Assembly: GCF_000340215.1 (NCBI RefSeq)
Contig: NW_006921536.1
Location: forward strand, 2,443,582 to 2,507,581
Length of the DNA stretch: 64,000 nucleotides
DNA from: Pseudocercospora fijiensis CIRAD86
Lineage: Eukaryota > Ascomycota > Dothideomycetes > Mycosphaerellales > Mycosphaerellaceae
Reading direction: 5' to 3'
Part shown: positions 50,225-61,421 of the stretch, piece after piece
Numbering within the stretch: position 1 is the first letter of the stretch
Layout: the number at the start of each line of letters is the position of its first letter
Notes under the pieces: generated by a model
Seen by the model: the letters and a program-made list of their open reading frames with translations, nothing else
Told to the model about the DNA's origin: nothing
The model's database searches: none
Program-made: the position numbers and the translations under genes

Positions 50225-52977
50225 TTATCCAAGCTCTATCACGGTACCAGCGACATTCCCACCACTAACTTCCACCTTCTCCCCCTTTCCACCACCCTCA
50301 AACCTGACTCTGACTTCCAAAACCTCTTCCGGAAACAGCGTCACATAATTATCCTCCCAAAACACAGGACCAATCTCCCGCCCTGCATCATCCACAAGGG
50401 TCAATCGAATGAAAAAAGCAGGGAAACGGCTCCGGTTTCGTAAAGTCACAGTATACGCATTCTCCGAAGTACCACTCCCGTTCACCGCATTCGCATAAGT
50501 CACCAAACTCGCAGTCGGCATTTTCCAAAGCGCGGAATAATCCACGTACTTGTTGACCGGGGTGTAGTACCAAGTCGAAGCGTCCCAATCCAGCTCGTCG
50601 AGACCAGATGTGAGCCAGTAGACATTTCGACTGAGACTTTTACTACCCGAGTCTTCAAGCGTGAGGCGGAGAAATGCTACATCTTGAATTTTCTCGATTC
50701 CCGAGACTTTTCCAATGGATTTGCTGGTGTTCGGGGTCGTTTGGATTCGGAAGGCTGTTTTCGAGATCGTTTTCCCGGCCGGATCGATGAGTTCGGATTG
50801 TACTGTTCGATCGCCTGTCGGATTCTGGGAGCGATTGATGAGGTAGATTTCTTTCTTCGTGTAATCGTAAGCTATGTGTTCGGTTCTGCTTCCGACTTTT
50901 GTGCCGAAGTATGAGCCGGCTGGATGGAGGTAGTAGTCGAATTGGTCTAGATGACAGGTCAGCTTGTTCCAAAGCACGAAGGAGAATCGTGGCTTACTCC
51001 AATGTAGACTTGGCCAAGCATTGTTCAACATCCAGTAGATCGCTCCAGTTGCTGGCCTTTCGTTTTCCCAATAAGCCGCATAACCCTCGAATTGAGATTT
51101 TGTCGCTTCGTAGTCCATCATTTGTGCTTTGAGGAGGTAGTCATCCAGATTCTTGGGGGCGCCGTAGCGGGACCAGAGAGCAGTGTTGTAGATTGAACGA
51201 TTATGAAATTGTGAGTCTGATGTGGACATGTGGTAAAGGCCTTTGTTGGGATGTTGCCATAGATCGTCCATGTCAGCTTTGGATAAGAACTTCTGTAGGC
51301 TACCTTTCTCTGGTGTGCCGACTCCTGCTCCTAGCTCTGAGCCGAAGCCAAAAGCTGCGCCGAGTTGATCGTTGTACCACTATTTCGATGTCAGCGGGTA
51401 TCTCAGAGTCAGGAGCGTGAACGTGCATAGTTTGGAGGGACCCAGTCATATGGTCCATCCATCTTCAGGCCAGAAGGGCCAAGAACCTCGGGATATCCAC
51501 GTTTCGCAGCCGAAGCAATGATTGGATTCTGCCAGCCCCAATCTTTCAATGCTTTGACGTAGATAGCAGCAGCTTTGTCGTTTGGCCAGTAGTCGCTCCC
51601 AACTAGATATGCAAGCATGCTCGGGTGACTCTGTAGCATCGCAGCCTCATGTCTCATCGAAGTGTTCGCAGTCTGATAATCGTTCGAGTTCCAAGGAACC
51701 GCAACTCCCGCAACGTCATCGTTGTAGCTCCACGCTTCCCATTTATCGCAGCATTCCCACCCAGCCATGATCATGAGACCCATGCGGTCAGCAACGTCGT
51801 AGAGCTCTGGCTGTTCCATTTTGCCTTCGAGGCGGATTGTGTTCATGCCCATATCGAGAACATACCGTGCTTGAGTCGTGAAACGTTCCAGATCCCATCT
51901 CAAGAAGATGTCAGGAGCATAGCCGCCACCAAGGACCTGGAACGGCATACCATTGACTTCAAAGATTGTGTCGTTGTGCTCGTTGACGTGCGAGGAGACA
52001 TGTCTGATGCCAAACATGCGGTTCTCAGATCTGTCAGAGATGGCATTGTTGACGTGAGCCGTGACTTGTGCTTTGTATAGTGGTTGCTCACCCCACTGCT
52101 TGGGCCACCAAATCTGCGGACTCTGAAGTGATGTAGTTAGGATGACCGTTTTTGCATCACCACTCGCCAGACTAAATGGCTGCGAAAGCTGGATAGAATC
52201 CTTGCCAGGACTTGTGATGACTCCGGTTAAAGTACCGGAGACTTGCTTGCTTTCCAGATTCTGCAGATCTGTCTTGATCGTGATCTTGACGCTCTTTACA
52301 CCAGGTTTGTTGAAGTCCGTCAATATTCGTGGAGGCTGCAGTGCAACGGGACCAGTCTGTTTAATATAAACCTCTCGCCAGACACCAGTGCCATTATCAG
52401 GAGGATACGGATTCCAATCAACGAAACCAAGCGCGAAGTCTTTGTTGTAGTCTGCAGGATAAGTTTTGATCACTAGCGCGTTCGAGGTGTTGACCAGCTT
52501 CGTGACGTCGTACGTCTTCCCGCCATAAGCTCCAGCTTGGACCACTTTGTCCGCAATCTGTTTGCCATTGAGCCAGATATCTGCTTTGGAAGTGATGCCA
52601 TTGGTCTGCAGGAAGAAATGCTTGCCCGTATCTGGCCTGAGTGTGAACTCGTTCCGGTAAAGCCAGGGCACAGTATATGGCTTAGGAGACACTTTGCTCT
52701 CCAAATCATCCGAGAAGAAGAGATCGGTGGTGTTATAGAGGCCTGCCTGCACCAGCCCGCCCATGATAGTTCCCTTCGAGCCGATTTTATGCCATGACGA
52801 GGAGTCGAATCCTGGTCTCGAGCTATCGCTGAGAGCCTCGCTTACTTGAGCTGTTGACTGGAGTGCCCATCCTGGAATTGCTGCTGAAATGCCTGACCCA
52901 TCGACAAGTGGTTGAGCGCCTGGTGCAATGTTTGCTCCCGCCAAGCCCCAGAATGCGAGGTTCAAGAAGTAATTCAT
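50225..52977 (-). CDS. Secreted exo-beta-D-glucosaminidase / beta-mannosidase-like GH2 enzyme
   Basis: Exons 52977-51427, 51379-50998 and 50946-50225 give 884 residues. The signal peptide starts at MNYFLNLAFWGLAG; an upstream in-frame ATG at 53052 would place it internally and is rejected. Domains follow the GH2 order: jelly-roll sugar-binding (about 60-220), immunoglobulin-like, TIM barrel with NTIRLEGKMEQPELYD, then C-terminal beta domains. GSDYWP (Asp about 461) and FGFGSELGAG (Glu about 532) match the catalytic pair of exo-beta-D-glucosaminidases (CsxA type), favouring chito-oligosaccharide cleavage over mannosidase action. The second splice gives LHWNQFDYYLHPAGSYFG. The first intron is GC-AG. 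An old transposon block begins within about 150 nt upstream of the start. Confidence 0.9.
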
Positions 52978-53109
52978 GTGGCCCCGACTCACTGTGCACT
53001 TCAGCAAAGAGGCAGAGCAGAAAAGACCGATCACATTGAAGTCAATAGGCACCTTTAGCAGAAGGTTTCAAATGGCAGTTGCGCACCGTGCACGCGGCAG
53101 TGGCACGCA

Positions 53110-56100
53110 CTAGCGCCTCAACATATGAATAAACTCCGTGCAGTTATCCGTGCGTAAAGGATTAAGTGAATAAAAGCACAGGTAACTGCACGAGCTCGTG
53201 TAGTTAACCGTATACGCTTATATAATCGCAAATACGCTAATTAGCCCCTACGCTAGGCCGTTAGTAGTTAAGTAAAGGAGTGTGCTAAGCGCTTAGCGTA
53301 GTAGCTTAAACCCTGCTCTCGGCTTCTATTAAATTCCTCTACCGCTAGTATAGTACCTATTATATACGAGCTACTATATACCCCCTACCCGTATATATAA
53401 TAGCAGAGAGTTTAGCAAGAGGTATATAAAGGTCGCCGGACGGCTACTAAGGGTTATATAGGTCTAGTAGCCTATATGCAATTACTCTAAGAGCCGTTAT
53501 AGGAGGAGTTACGGAGATCTCGGAAGAGAGCGATATAATTAGAACTAGGTCTATACCTCGAGAGAGGTATATATTTAGGCTTCCGAGAATACGTAGAGCA
53601 TCCGGAAGCTTAGATTTGTTAGCAAATACCTCCTATTTAAAGCTTCTTAGCATTATAGCCGTTCCTATTACCCTAAGACCTACCCTACTACCTATTACCG
53701 TACTTCTCGACCTAAACTATAGCTTCTCGCGGAGCGATCTATACCCTCGCTTAGGTCCTTCCTTCTATACGCTACTAGCTATAGTCCGCGACTATTATAG
53801 TTAACCTACGCTATATAGTCTAACTATATTACTCGATAGTCTAATAACCTATCGCTTAGTAGCTAATTAGGTCTACGAAGTAAATATACTAATCGTTTCT
53901 ACGCTAGTCGAAGAGCCTATCCGGTAGCCTATCTAGTAGCCTGTCTAGTAGCCTGTCTAGCTGCCTGCTTCTACGCCTGTTTCTACGCTAATATCTACGC
54001 TAATTAAGGAGCCTATTTCTACGCTAAATAGCACTCTAATTAATAGTTAGACCGATAGTTAAACTTTAGTTAATATAGGTCCTTCTTAAGACGACCTTAT
54101 TGCCGCTACTATTACTAAAGAATATAGCAATACTCGACTTAATAGTAATAGCTATATCTCGGCGGCTAGTAAGCTTACCCTTGCTAAGGTTAGCGCTACT
54201 ATAGCCTATAAGCGAGTAACTAGCAAAGTACGTAACTAGAATACTAGCTTTAAGTCTATTATTACTGCTACTTAGCTAACTAATAAGCCTCTTATTAGCG
54301 ATCTAGTAAGGGCTTATTATACTATAGTTAAGCGCCGAGTAGTTACGAGAAGGCCTCTTAACGGAGCTTCCGGAGTTGTCGTAGTAGAGACCCTTTAAGA
54401 TTAGCTTCTCGATAAGGCTACGGAGATACTGTTTCGACTAGATAAAGTGTAGCGCGAGAAGGTATTAAATGCGAAGGAATTGAAGGCATTTAATAGTCCT
54501 ACCGAGAATATACGTAATACTATACTATCGACACTCTCTTAGCGTAGCAATAGTAGTTAGGCTCCGGCTCTAGTAGTAACGGCTCTAGTAGCGGCTCTAG
54601 TAGTATTAAATCTAGCTATTCTAATAACGCCTATTTAACGAGTAGAAGTTATCGACTTATCGACGCTATCTACGGTCGATAGTAATACTACTTAGCTTAC
54701 TAAGCGTCGTCGTTTAGACTTCGAGTCTAAACGGCTCTAGCGTAGATTATAGGTATAAGGAGCTATACTAAAAGAGATACTGTCGCCTATGTTTAATACG
54801 CTAAGAATACTAGCTAAGGGCCGTAGCTTAAGACGTAGAATTAGCTCGCTATTAGAGTCTTTAAGTGTCTCTATTATTAGCGCCGTTAGCGAGGCGCCGA
54901 GTATACTAAGTCCTACTAGCCGTACGAGAGATACAAGCGACTTATCCGCTGCAATAAGCGCCGTAGTAAGAGACGTTAAGCTAAAGATAGTACGTTAAAT
55001 TAATGCTATCTAGTCTAGTATCTAGGCCCTATAAGTAACGATAACCGCTTCGTTGCTATTAAGACCCTTATCTTTATTATAAATAGAGCTTCCTTCTAAC
55101 GATATTATAGACAGTTAAGCGGACTTACTAGACTACGATAACGATAGCGACGGCTTCGTAGACCTTAATACTATCGATAAGGATATATTCTCGTAGATAA
55201 TTTAATCTCTTAGGGTTAGGGTTAGGGTTAGGGTTAGGGTTAGGGTAAGGGTAAGGGTTAAGCTTAGGGTATTGCAATTATCGTATTCTTGTTGTCGAGA
55301 ATGTTGTAATTACTTAGTCGATATCTTCTTTTATAAGTGCCTATTCGAAATCGTAGCTTCGTTCGGTACGAGAGCGCTAAGACCCTCTATATCTAGTAAA
55401 ATCGTAAAGTTAGAGCTCGAACGGCGAACCCGTATCGACGGCTCTAAGAGACTCGTAAAATAGGGTAGGTATTATAGTATATAGCTCGAAGTAATACGGA
55501 AAGCCGAGATTTCATCGCTTAGTAAGCGGGCTTCGACCTTCTACGACTCGCTATATAATAACGTATTACTCGTTTTCGCTCGTTTTTAGATAATAAGACG
55601 CGCCGTATACTAAAGAATATAGCGTACGTAAGAATATATAAAATTAGTAATACTATTATTATATTTAAAGTCGCAAAGTATCTCGTATAATATACTATAC
55701 GCTAGTACGGATATACCCGCGTCTACTACTTTTCTATATCTTCTATCTCTATCTCCTAATTTAATCTTCTCTCGTTATATTAACAACCTTAATCTCGTCC
55801 GTCTTATAGTCCGGTATAACCGTCTAACTATATCTAAACGAAGCGCCGCTATCGAATACCTCGTCGCCTACTTAAAAGCCCGCTCCGAAGTGCCGACTAT
55901 AGCGTAGAAGGTCGTCGTCGCTAGTTAGAGCTATAGGCATTATAGGTAGGGATAGTAGATTAGCGAGATATTCGCGCGTACTTAGAGGCTTTACCTTATA
56001 TAGTCGACTAATCTTATTCTCGCTATAATAACAAGTAAGGCAATTAGTAAGTAATATAGTAACGATATATATCGCTCCGACTAGTATTAACTCGACTCGG

Positions 56101-57360
56101 AGCCTATAGAAGTACTTTATTAACTCGAAGTTGTTAATAACCTCTACGAAGCCCTATTCGACTAACTAGCGGATAGTACTTATCTCCTTTATAGCCGTAG
56201 CCTCGTCGGTATTACGAAACTCGCTATTTATAGTCTTCTAGCTTCCTATAACCCTATCGGCGATATTATATACTTAATTACTATATAAGAATACCCGCTC
56301 TTCGAATAGTCGATATAGCTATCTAAGCGGCTCGAAATATAACTTCTAGACCTTATTAAATCCACTCTCTAGTATTAACGTTATATCGCCGTAGGAGCTA
56401 GGTGCTAGGCTATATAGCAATATTATACTATCCGGAAGGACAATGCCTTAATATTTAAGCCTATAGAAGTGCTTATATCTATTATAGAACGGCCGCTAGT
56501 TATAGGTCGGTCTATAGCACTTCCGTAGGGTACTATCGATATATTCGAAGACGTACTCTATATCGATTAATCTAGCAACTATAATAGCTATTCGCCGTAG
56601 GTAGGCTTTACTTAATCGATTAAAGTCCTATACTAATCGCTCCTTCTAACGTCTTACTATTTAAGTATAGGCGGCATTAAATATAAGAGATACCTAACCC
56701 TTACTACGACTAAATATCTAACATAGGTTACGCTAATAACCTAGATTACTAAGCCGTCTATAAACGATATATAGCACTATTGCTAGATTGCAACGTATGC
56801 GCTACGGCAACTTAATAGACCTAATATCTAGCAATTTAGTTAACTCGATTACTTGTTGCTTACTAAAGCGGAAGTCGCCCTCGAAATTAGCCTTAGGGTA
56901 TATCTCTAGTAACTATTGCTTATCTCTTAGATACTCGCGTAGCAACTTATATAGCCTATTACTACAAGCCTATCTATACTAGTATTTACGCTCGCTCTTA
57001 CCCTCTCGGCGAATAGCTAGATCTAGTAGATTATCGACCTCGGAAGCTAATACTGCCGTAGTCGTTGCTAATATTCTACTATAGATAGCGATTATATCCT
57101 TATTAAGTTTACTATTAGTTAAGAAGCCGTCTAAGTCGTATTCTGCTATAGTATACCGTTGTAATAGACATCTAACTACACTACTAATTATAGTAAGGTC
57201 TAAGACCCCGGGCGCTTCTTAGCACCTCCGTTGCTTACTAAGCAATTATTCCGTAGACGCTACTAAACCCTTAGCTAAACCTCAATTTAACCGTTATAAT
57301 AGTTATTCACTTGCCGCCGCTAGAACGGCGCTATTCGCGGCTTCTTACATATGCTAAGCG
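53110..57360. mobile_element. RIP-degraded transposable element block
   Basis: The composition changes abruptly at both ends. Inside, TA is very abundant and CA/TG are rare, while CG persists. This is the signature of repeat-induced point mutation acting on CpA. All frames are riddled with stops, mostly TAG and TAA. No intact transposase or reverse transcriptase frame remains, so I do not assign a class. The left edge has near-palindromic copies of a GGTAACTGCACGAG-like unit (53181-53209, plus a related GTGCAGTTATCC near 53140) that may be a terminal repeat. A telomere-type array lies inside. Confidence 0.85.
55210..55257 (+). repeat. Interstitial telomere-type repeat array
   Basis: Six perfect TTAGGG hexamers are followed by two TAAGGG variants, then a degenerating tail. 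TTAGGG is the usual fungal telomere repeat. The array sits inside the RIP-like block, tens of kilobases from either window edge and flanked by decayed sequence on both sides. Confidence 0.95.
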
Positions 57361-58359
57361 GCTGGAAACCTTGTGCTAAAGGTGCCTAATAGAAGACATT
57401 GAGGATAGTTTGAGTGCCAGACACCAAAGCTGCACGCCTGATCCGCCAATGTCACGGTTGCATCTTCCCCGTTCGGGCAAGACGAACCTTGAAAGCGCCA
57501 CTTGCAGCAGCCAAGCTCCCAGATGACATTCCACGGCCTGCTCGGCGTAGGGCAGGCCAAAAGATGTCAGATTGCACCGTGCTAATGTCGCGATATGGCT
57601 TGGCATCTGCTTGTCAGAGAGCTTACGGAGCTGGATAAGAACCTCGCAGTTCTATTTCCGTGGCAATTTTTGTCTCCATCAACTCGCCTTCCAAAAGCCT
57701 CCCTTGTGCCAGTCGATTGATCGATTTCCCCGGAGTAAAATGCACAGCTTCTTTGTATCGAGGTGGTCCTCCTTGCTGCCTAGAGATGTGGATGGCAGCA
57801 TTTCGATCGCAGCGCGCGGTCCCATCCCAATAACATTCATTGCGCATGAGCAATGTCACTGAAACTGTCAAGGATCATCGGCGTAGAAGGCTTCCCAATC
57901 GATCTGGACTAGCTTGCCGTAGTTTGTCTGAAAGGCCTGTCATTTCAATGTCAGTTTACCCTCGCAGGTATGTGTGTCTCGCTGCTCGCTGGCTAATGTA
58001 CCCGAAACTGCAGGTTAGCAATTGCATAGATATTGACTCTTCACAACATCCACTGCAGCATGCGATGCCAAAACAGCAGCCCCGTCAGATTTCTTGAGTC
58101 TCGTGAAAATGTCGCAAGGCATGTCTTGAGCCCCTGGCTTCGTGTACGGCGAGAGGAGATTCGGCATCTCGTCCAAGTAGAAAACTGTACAAATCTGTTG
58201 AGTGAGGCTATTGTAGCATAGCAGAGCATGCCGACTGCACCAGTGCTCTGCATTGTAACTCCTGTTGTTGCTTCAACCTGCGCCAGCCTCTCCCCCACCA
58301 GCCGCCTGTGGCATTCCCATCTATATTGACACACCCTTCTTCATCATCTTGCGCCCACC
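57361..58359. other. Intergenic region right of the RIP-like block
   Basis: Base composition returns to normal. Short open frames lack domain features and no gene is supported. The right end should be the COX6 3' UTR. Confidence 0.45.
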
Positions 58360-59024
58360 TTACGCAGACTCTGGGTACATAGCCTCCTTGAGGTTAATGC
58401 CGAGCTCTTCCCGGATGCCAGACAGTTCTTGAAGGTACTCATCGTACTGGCCCTTGTTCTCCACTTTCGCCTTGATGCCTGGTGTATATGTTAGCCTGAA
58501 GCGTTTCTCCCCCGCTACCTGTGATAGACCATACCCTCAAATATTCTCACAGCGGTCGGGAAGTCGTTGACTCGCCTCGCGGCACGGAGAGCGGCAGCAA
58601 TGACGGATGGGGAGGGCACGAGGTCGTAGGCAAATGCATTGTTTAGGTTTCGCTGCAATTCGAAGACATCCTGGACACCGTCGAACTCCTTCTCGTACCT
58701 GCATCAGAGTCGCGTGTTAGCAGGCAATCGTGTGATCGGCGTGAATGAGGCAGTTTGAGGCCATTCTGGCTCATTCTGGCTCCCGCAAGGCATTGGCGAC
58801 CGGGGGAGCTCGTGGGTGGGGGCATCGCACCTGGCAGTGAACTCCTCAAAGCTTTCTTCATGCGTATCGTGGCCTGAGAGTCTTCTGCTGGCGGTCGAGA
58901 AAGCAGAGGTTGCCGGCTTGAACTGGGTCTGCGAGAGCTGGACAGCGCGCATCGGCCGCGCACAGCGCAGCGTATTGCTCATTCGGCTCGCACGAGCGAT
59001 GTGAGCAAACACGGCGGAGGACAT
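58360..59024 (-). CDS. COX6: Cytochrome c oxidase subunit 6 (COX6 / mammalian Va)
   Basis: Three exons, 59024-58831, 58698-58535 and 58478-58360 (introns 132 and 56 nt), give 158 residues. The N-terminus is an Arg/Ser/Ala-rich mitochondrial presequence (about 1-45). The mature part reads ETHEESF-like then FTARYEKEFDGVQDVFELQRNLNNAFAYDLVPSP across the first junction (in pieces), and RRVNDFPTAVRIFEGIKAK across the second, both hallmarks of COX6/COX5A. It is a nuclear-encoded subunit of respiratory complex IV on the matrix side. Phases agree at both junctions. Two of the three exons are short and could be missed. Confidence 0.93.
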
Positions 59025-60533
59025 TGTGGGTGTGGAGCGGAGAATTGGGATCGGTGGTGCTGGTGGTGACGATGAATTGCTGCGCTGTGGAGTGTCCTCC
59101 GATGCTATCGAGCTTTGCAGGAGAAGCACGCCAAGACTCAATACGCTGCGTCTGCCGCGGTAGAGCCGGGTGATGACCACGCCGTCGATGCTTTTGACCG
59201 GCGAACAGGTGAGACGTCTCCTGATACCAAAATACGAGATTCGGATGATTTGCCCAGGCCTGGACGACCGCGGCCTGCCATATTTCGACCTCAATGCTTC
59301 TCCAGCTCTTTGCTCAGCTTTTCCCCGGCCAATCATAAATGACATCACTCGCGCGACAGCGACATCTTCTTGCTGCACTGCCATTGACGATTCACGATGC
59401 GCTGCTGTTCGTTGATCTGGCCCACGAACGTTATGGACAAGAGAGTGGTGTCAGAGATGGTGGAACCACTCTTGATCACCACCAAGGCTGCTGGCCTTGC
59501 GAAGTAACCGATTACTAGGGTGGGTAATGAACGAGCATGTACATCACCAATCGCTTGCCACCTCGCTATCCTGAAGTCGTGCCCGATCCAGCGGAAGATC
59601 CACTACCTACAGCATTCGCGCCACCCTGATCAGGCACATTCGGCCCAGTATACGTACAAGCCGCGGCAGCGGCCCCAGCACTGCCAGCAGAACTACCTCC
59701 ACCAGGACCATTGTTGACCCCAATCCCAGCCGAACCTCCCACGCAATTGCCAAGAACAGCGTTATTGATGGCTATGCGTACTCGTGATCATTCAGTAACA
59801 CATGAAGCCATCCTATATGAGGACGCCTCATTGCTTTCAGACGCGGACTGGTCACTGCATGCATTCGCAGGATATATCAACACATGCATATGCAGCTGAA
59901 GTTCTTCAGCTTCACGACAGGCGCGATTGACATCGACCAAAGACCTTTCTGAAGACCGTCGTTCGTACATGTGAAATTGATGATGAAGCTCCGTAGAAAT
60001 CTGTGAGGGTGGTTTGGCTAAGAAGTCGAAGCTCATTCGACCTTTGAGATGGAACCTTGGAAGTTCTTCAAGCTTTCTCGTGAACTTGTTCTTGCAAAGT
60101 TCAGGCATTTGTTTAACTTCGTTTTCACTGCTCGGATTAGGAGCATATTTTTTGACGACTTCTTTGAGCGATCATTGCGATCAAACCCGACGGATGAAGC
60201 CCAAAATGTTGCTATGCACTCGAAGTCCGAATCGAGTGTTGTGAAAATGCTTGGCATTGTATACACCCGAACTCGTTGCAAGTCGAGTATAGGACATGAA
60301 ACGTAGAGCTGATACTCTGGATCAATGCTATCCGATAGTTGGTTGTATGCTCCTCATGTTAGCCGTCAAGAACAATATAATCCTCGAAACTCGACCAGAT
60401 GCGGAAATGTCCGTGCACTATGGCATGCACCTCGACCCGCAAGCAATTTCGGCTTTCATGTGAGTCATATTCAAAGAACAAGCACTCTTTTAAACGCTTC
60501 ACTGTTGTTCACTTCTCATCCAATAAGCACACG
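59025..60533. other. Intergenic region with an orphan Gly/Ala-rich frame
   Basis: No complete gene is supported. On the minus strand, 59768-59566 follows a possible acceptor (CGCATAG) and reads INNAVLGNCVGGSAGIG, then Gly/Ser/Ala-rich sequence to a stop. It has cysteines and a secreted-protein flavour, but I found no upstream exon with a start or signal peptide. The left end is the COX6 promoter. Confidence 0.4.
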
Positions 60534-60664
60534 AGCTTCGTGGCGCAGCGGAAGCGCGTGAGTTGCTCTTCCTAGAAAGCATCATATATACCTTCCAAAT
60601 TCTAACATCCTCTTAGGCCGGGCTCATAACCCGGAGGACCTCGGATCGAAACCGAGCGAAGCTA
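60534..60664 (+). tRNA. Initiator tRNA-Met (CAT) with a 59-nt GT-AG intron between positions 25 and 26
   Basis: Exons 60534-60557 and 60617-60664 fold perfectly: acceptor AGCTTCG/CGAAGCT, D stem GCGC/GCGC, anticodon stem CCGGG/CCCGG with loop CTCATAA, variable AGGAC, T stem CTCGG/CCGAG with loop ATCGAAA, discriminator A. The A54/A60 T loop, the A1-T72 pair and the G-C-rich anticodon stem mark the initiator and not elongator Met tRNA. The A box (TGGCGCAGCGG) and B box (GGATCGAAACC) are intact, and five Ts follow at 60670. The insert 60558-60616 begins GTGAGT, has CTAAC 11 nt before its end and ends CTCTTAG. It is not at the canonical 37/38 site. Confidence 0.9.
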
Positions 60665-60669
60665 CTACC

Positions 60670-60674
60670 TTTTT
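60670..60674 (+). terminator. Pol III T5 terminator of the initiator tRNA
   Basis: A run of five T starts six nucleotides after the discriminator base, as expected for RNA polymerase III termination. Confidence 0.8.
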
Positions 60675-60963
60675 GGTCTTTTAACGGTCTTCGAAAGTAT
60701 CATGATTTTTTGCGTGTGACCAACCAGCTGTATCATGCTTCCATCCCAAGACGTTGGTCGTCGAGCGCATGCCGAATATCCTCCTTGGTCATTCATGGAG
60801 ATAGGCTCGAGCACGATTCCGTATTGCAGGTTCTGACTTTTGCATGTTCAACAATGAGTTGAAGCTTGGAATAATGATAGCTCCACTCAACATGCTTCAG
60901 ATGAAGACTGGGGCAAGATCCAGCCTGGGGCATTAATCATCGAAATCTCCATCGCCCAGTCTT

Positions 60964-61421
60964 CTACATTCGATCTTCGTTGCCAGAGTACCCCATGCTC
61001 TTCCGCCACCAGTGAAGGACGCCGGTGGTTTCCATACGGATAGCCATGTCTTTGACCGAATCGATCTCCTCCAGAACTCCGTTAGGTAGAGGTGTCTTCT
61101 TAGCGTCGGATTCTCGAACGACTTCAGCTGGACGAGCCACAAGCTGAAAGTCCTTATATCGAAGCCTCTGGAGAGTAGGCATCAGCTAGGAACCAGACTG
61201 GGAAATTCCGTCGGCTGACTGCTTACCTGTGCTGACGCCACCCAGCTTTCCACTCCGTCCTTCAAGCCTTCGACATACATGATTCCAGGCGCGCCACCGC
61301 TCCGCAAGAGAGCGTAGACATTGTCATTGGCAGCTGCTTGTCTGAGCTTTGAGACCTTCTTGCGAGATGTTATGTGGTGCGTCCGGATCAGAGCATTCCA
61401 GCTTCGTCCCGCTGCGGACAT
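60964..61421 (-). CDS. DUF1115/RWDD2 C-terminal-like small protein
   Basis: Exons 61421-61227 and 61167-60964, with a 59-nt intron, give 132 residues. The sequence LIRTHHITSRKK followed by GAPGIMYVEGLKDGVESWV and LRYKDFQLVARP is the core of the DUF1115 (Prp3 C-terminal-like) domain found after an RWD domain in RWDD2-type proteins. No RWD domain is visible upstream; an in-frame stop directly precedes the ATG at 61421. So this is either a naturally short member, or a 5'-truncated gene. A second acceptor 18 nt upstream (TAG before 61185) would add six residues in frame. Function unknown. Confidence 0.6.
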
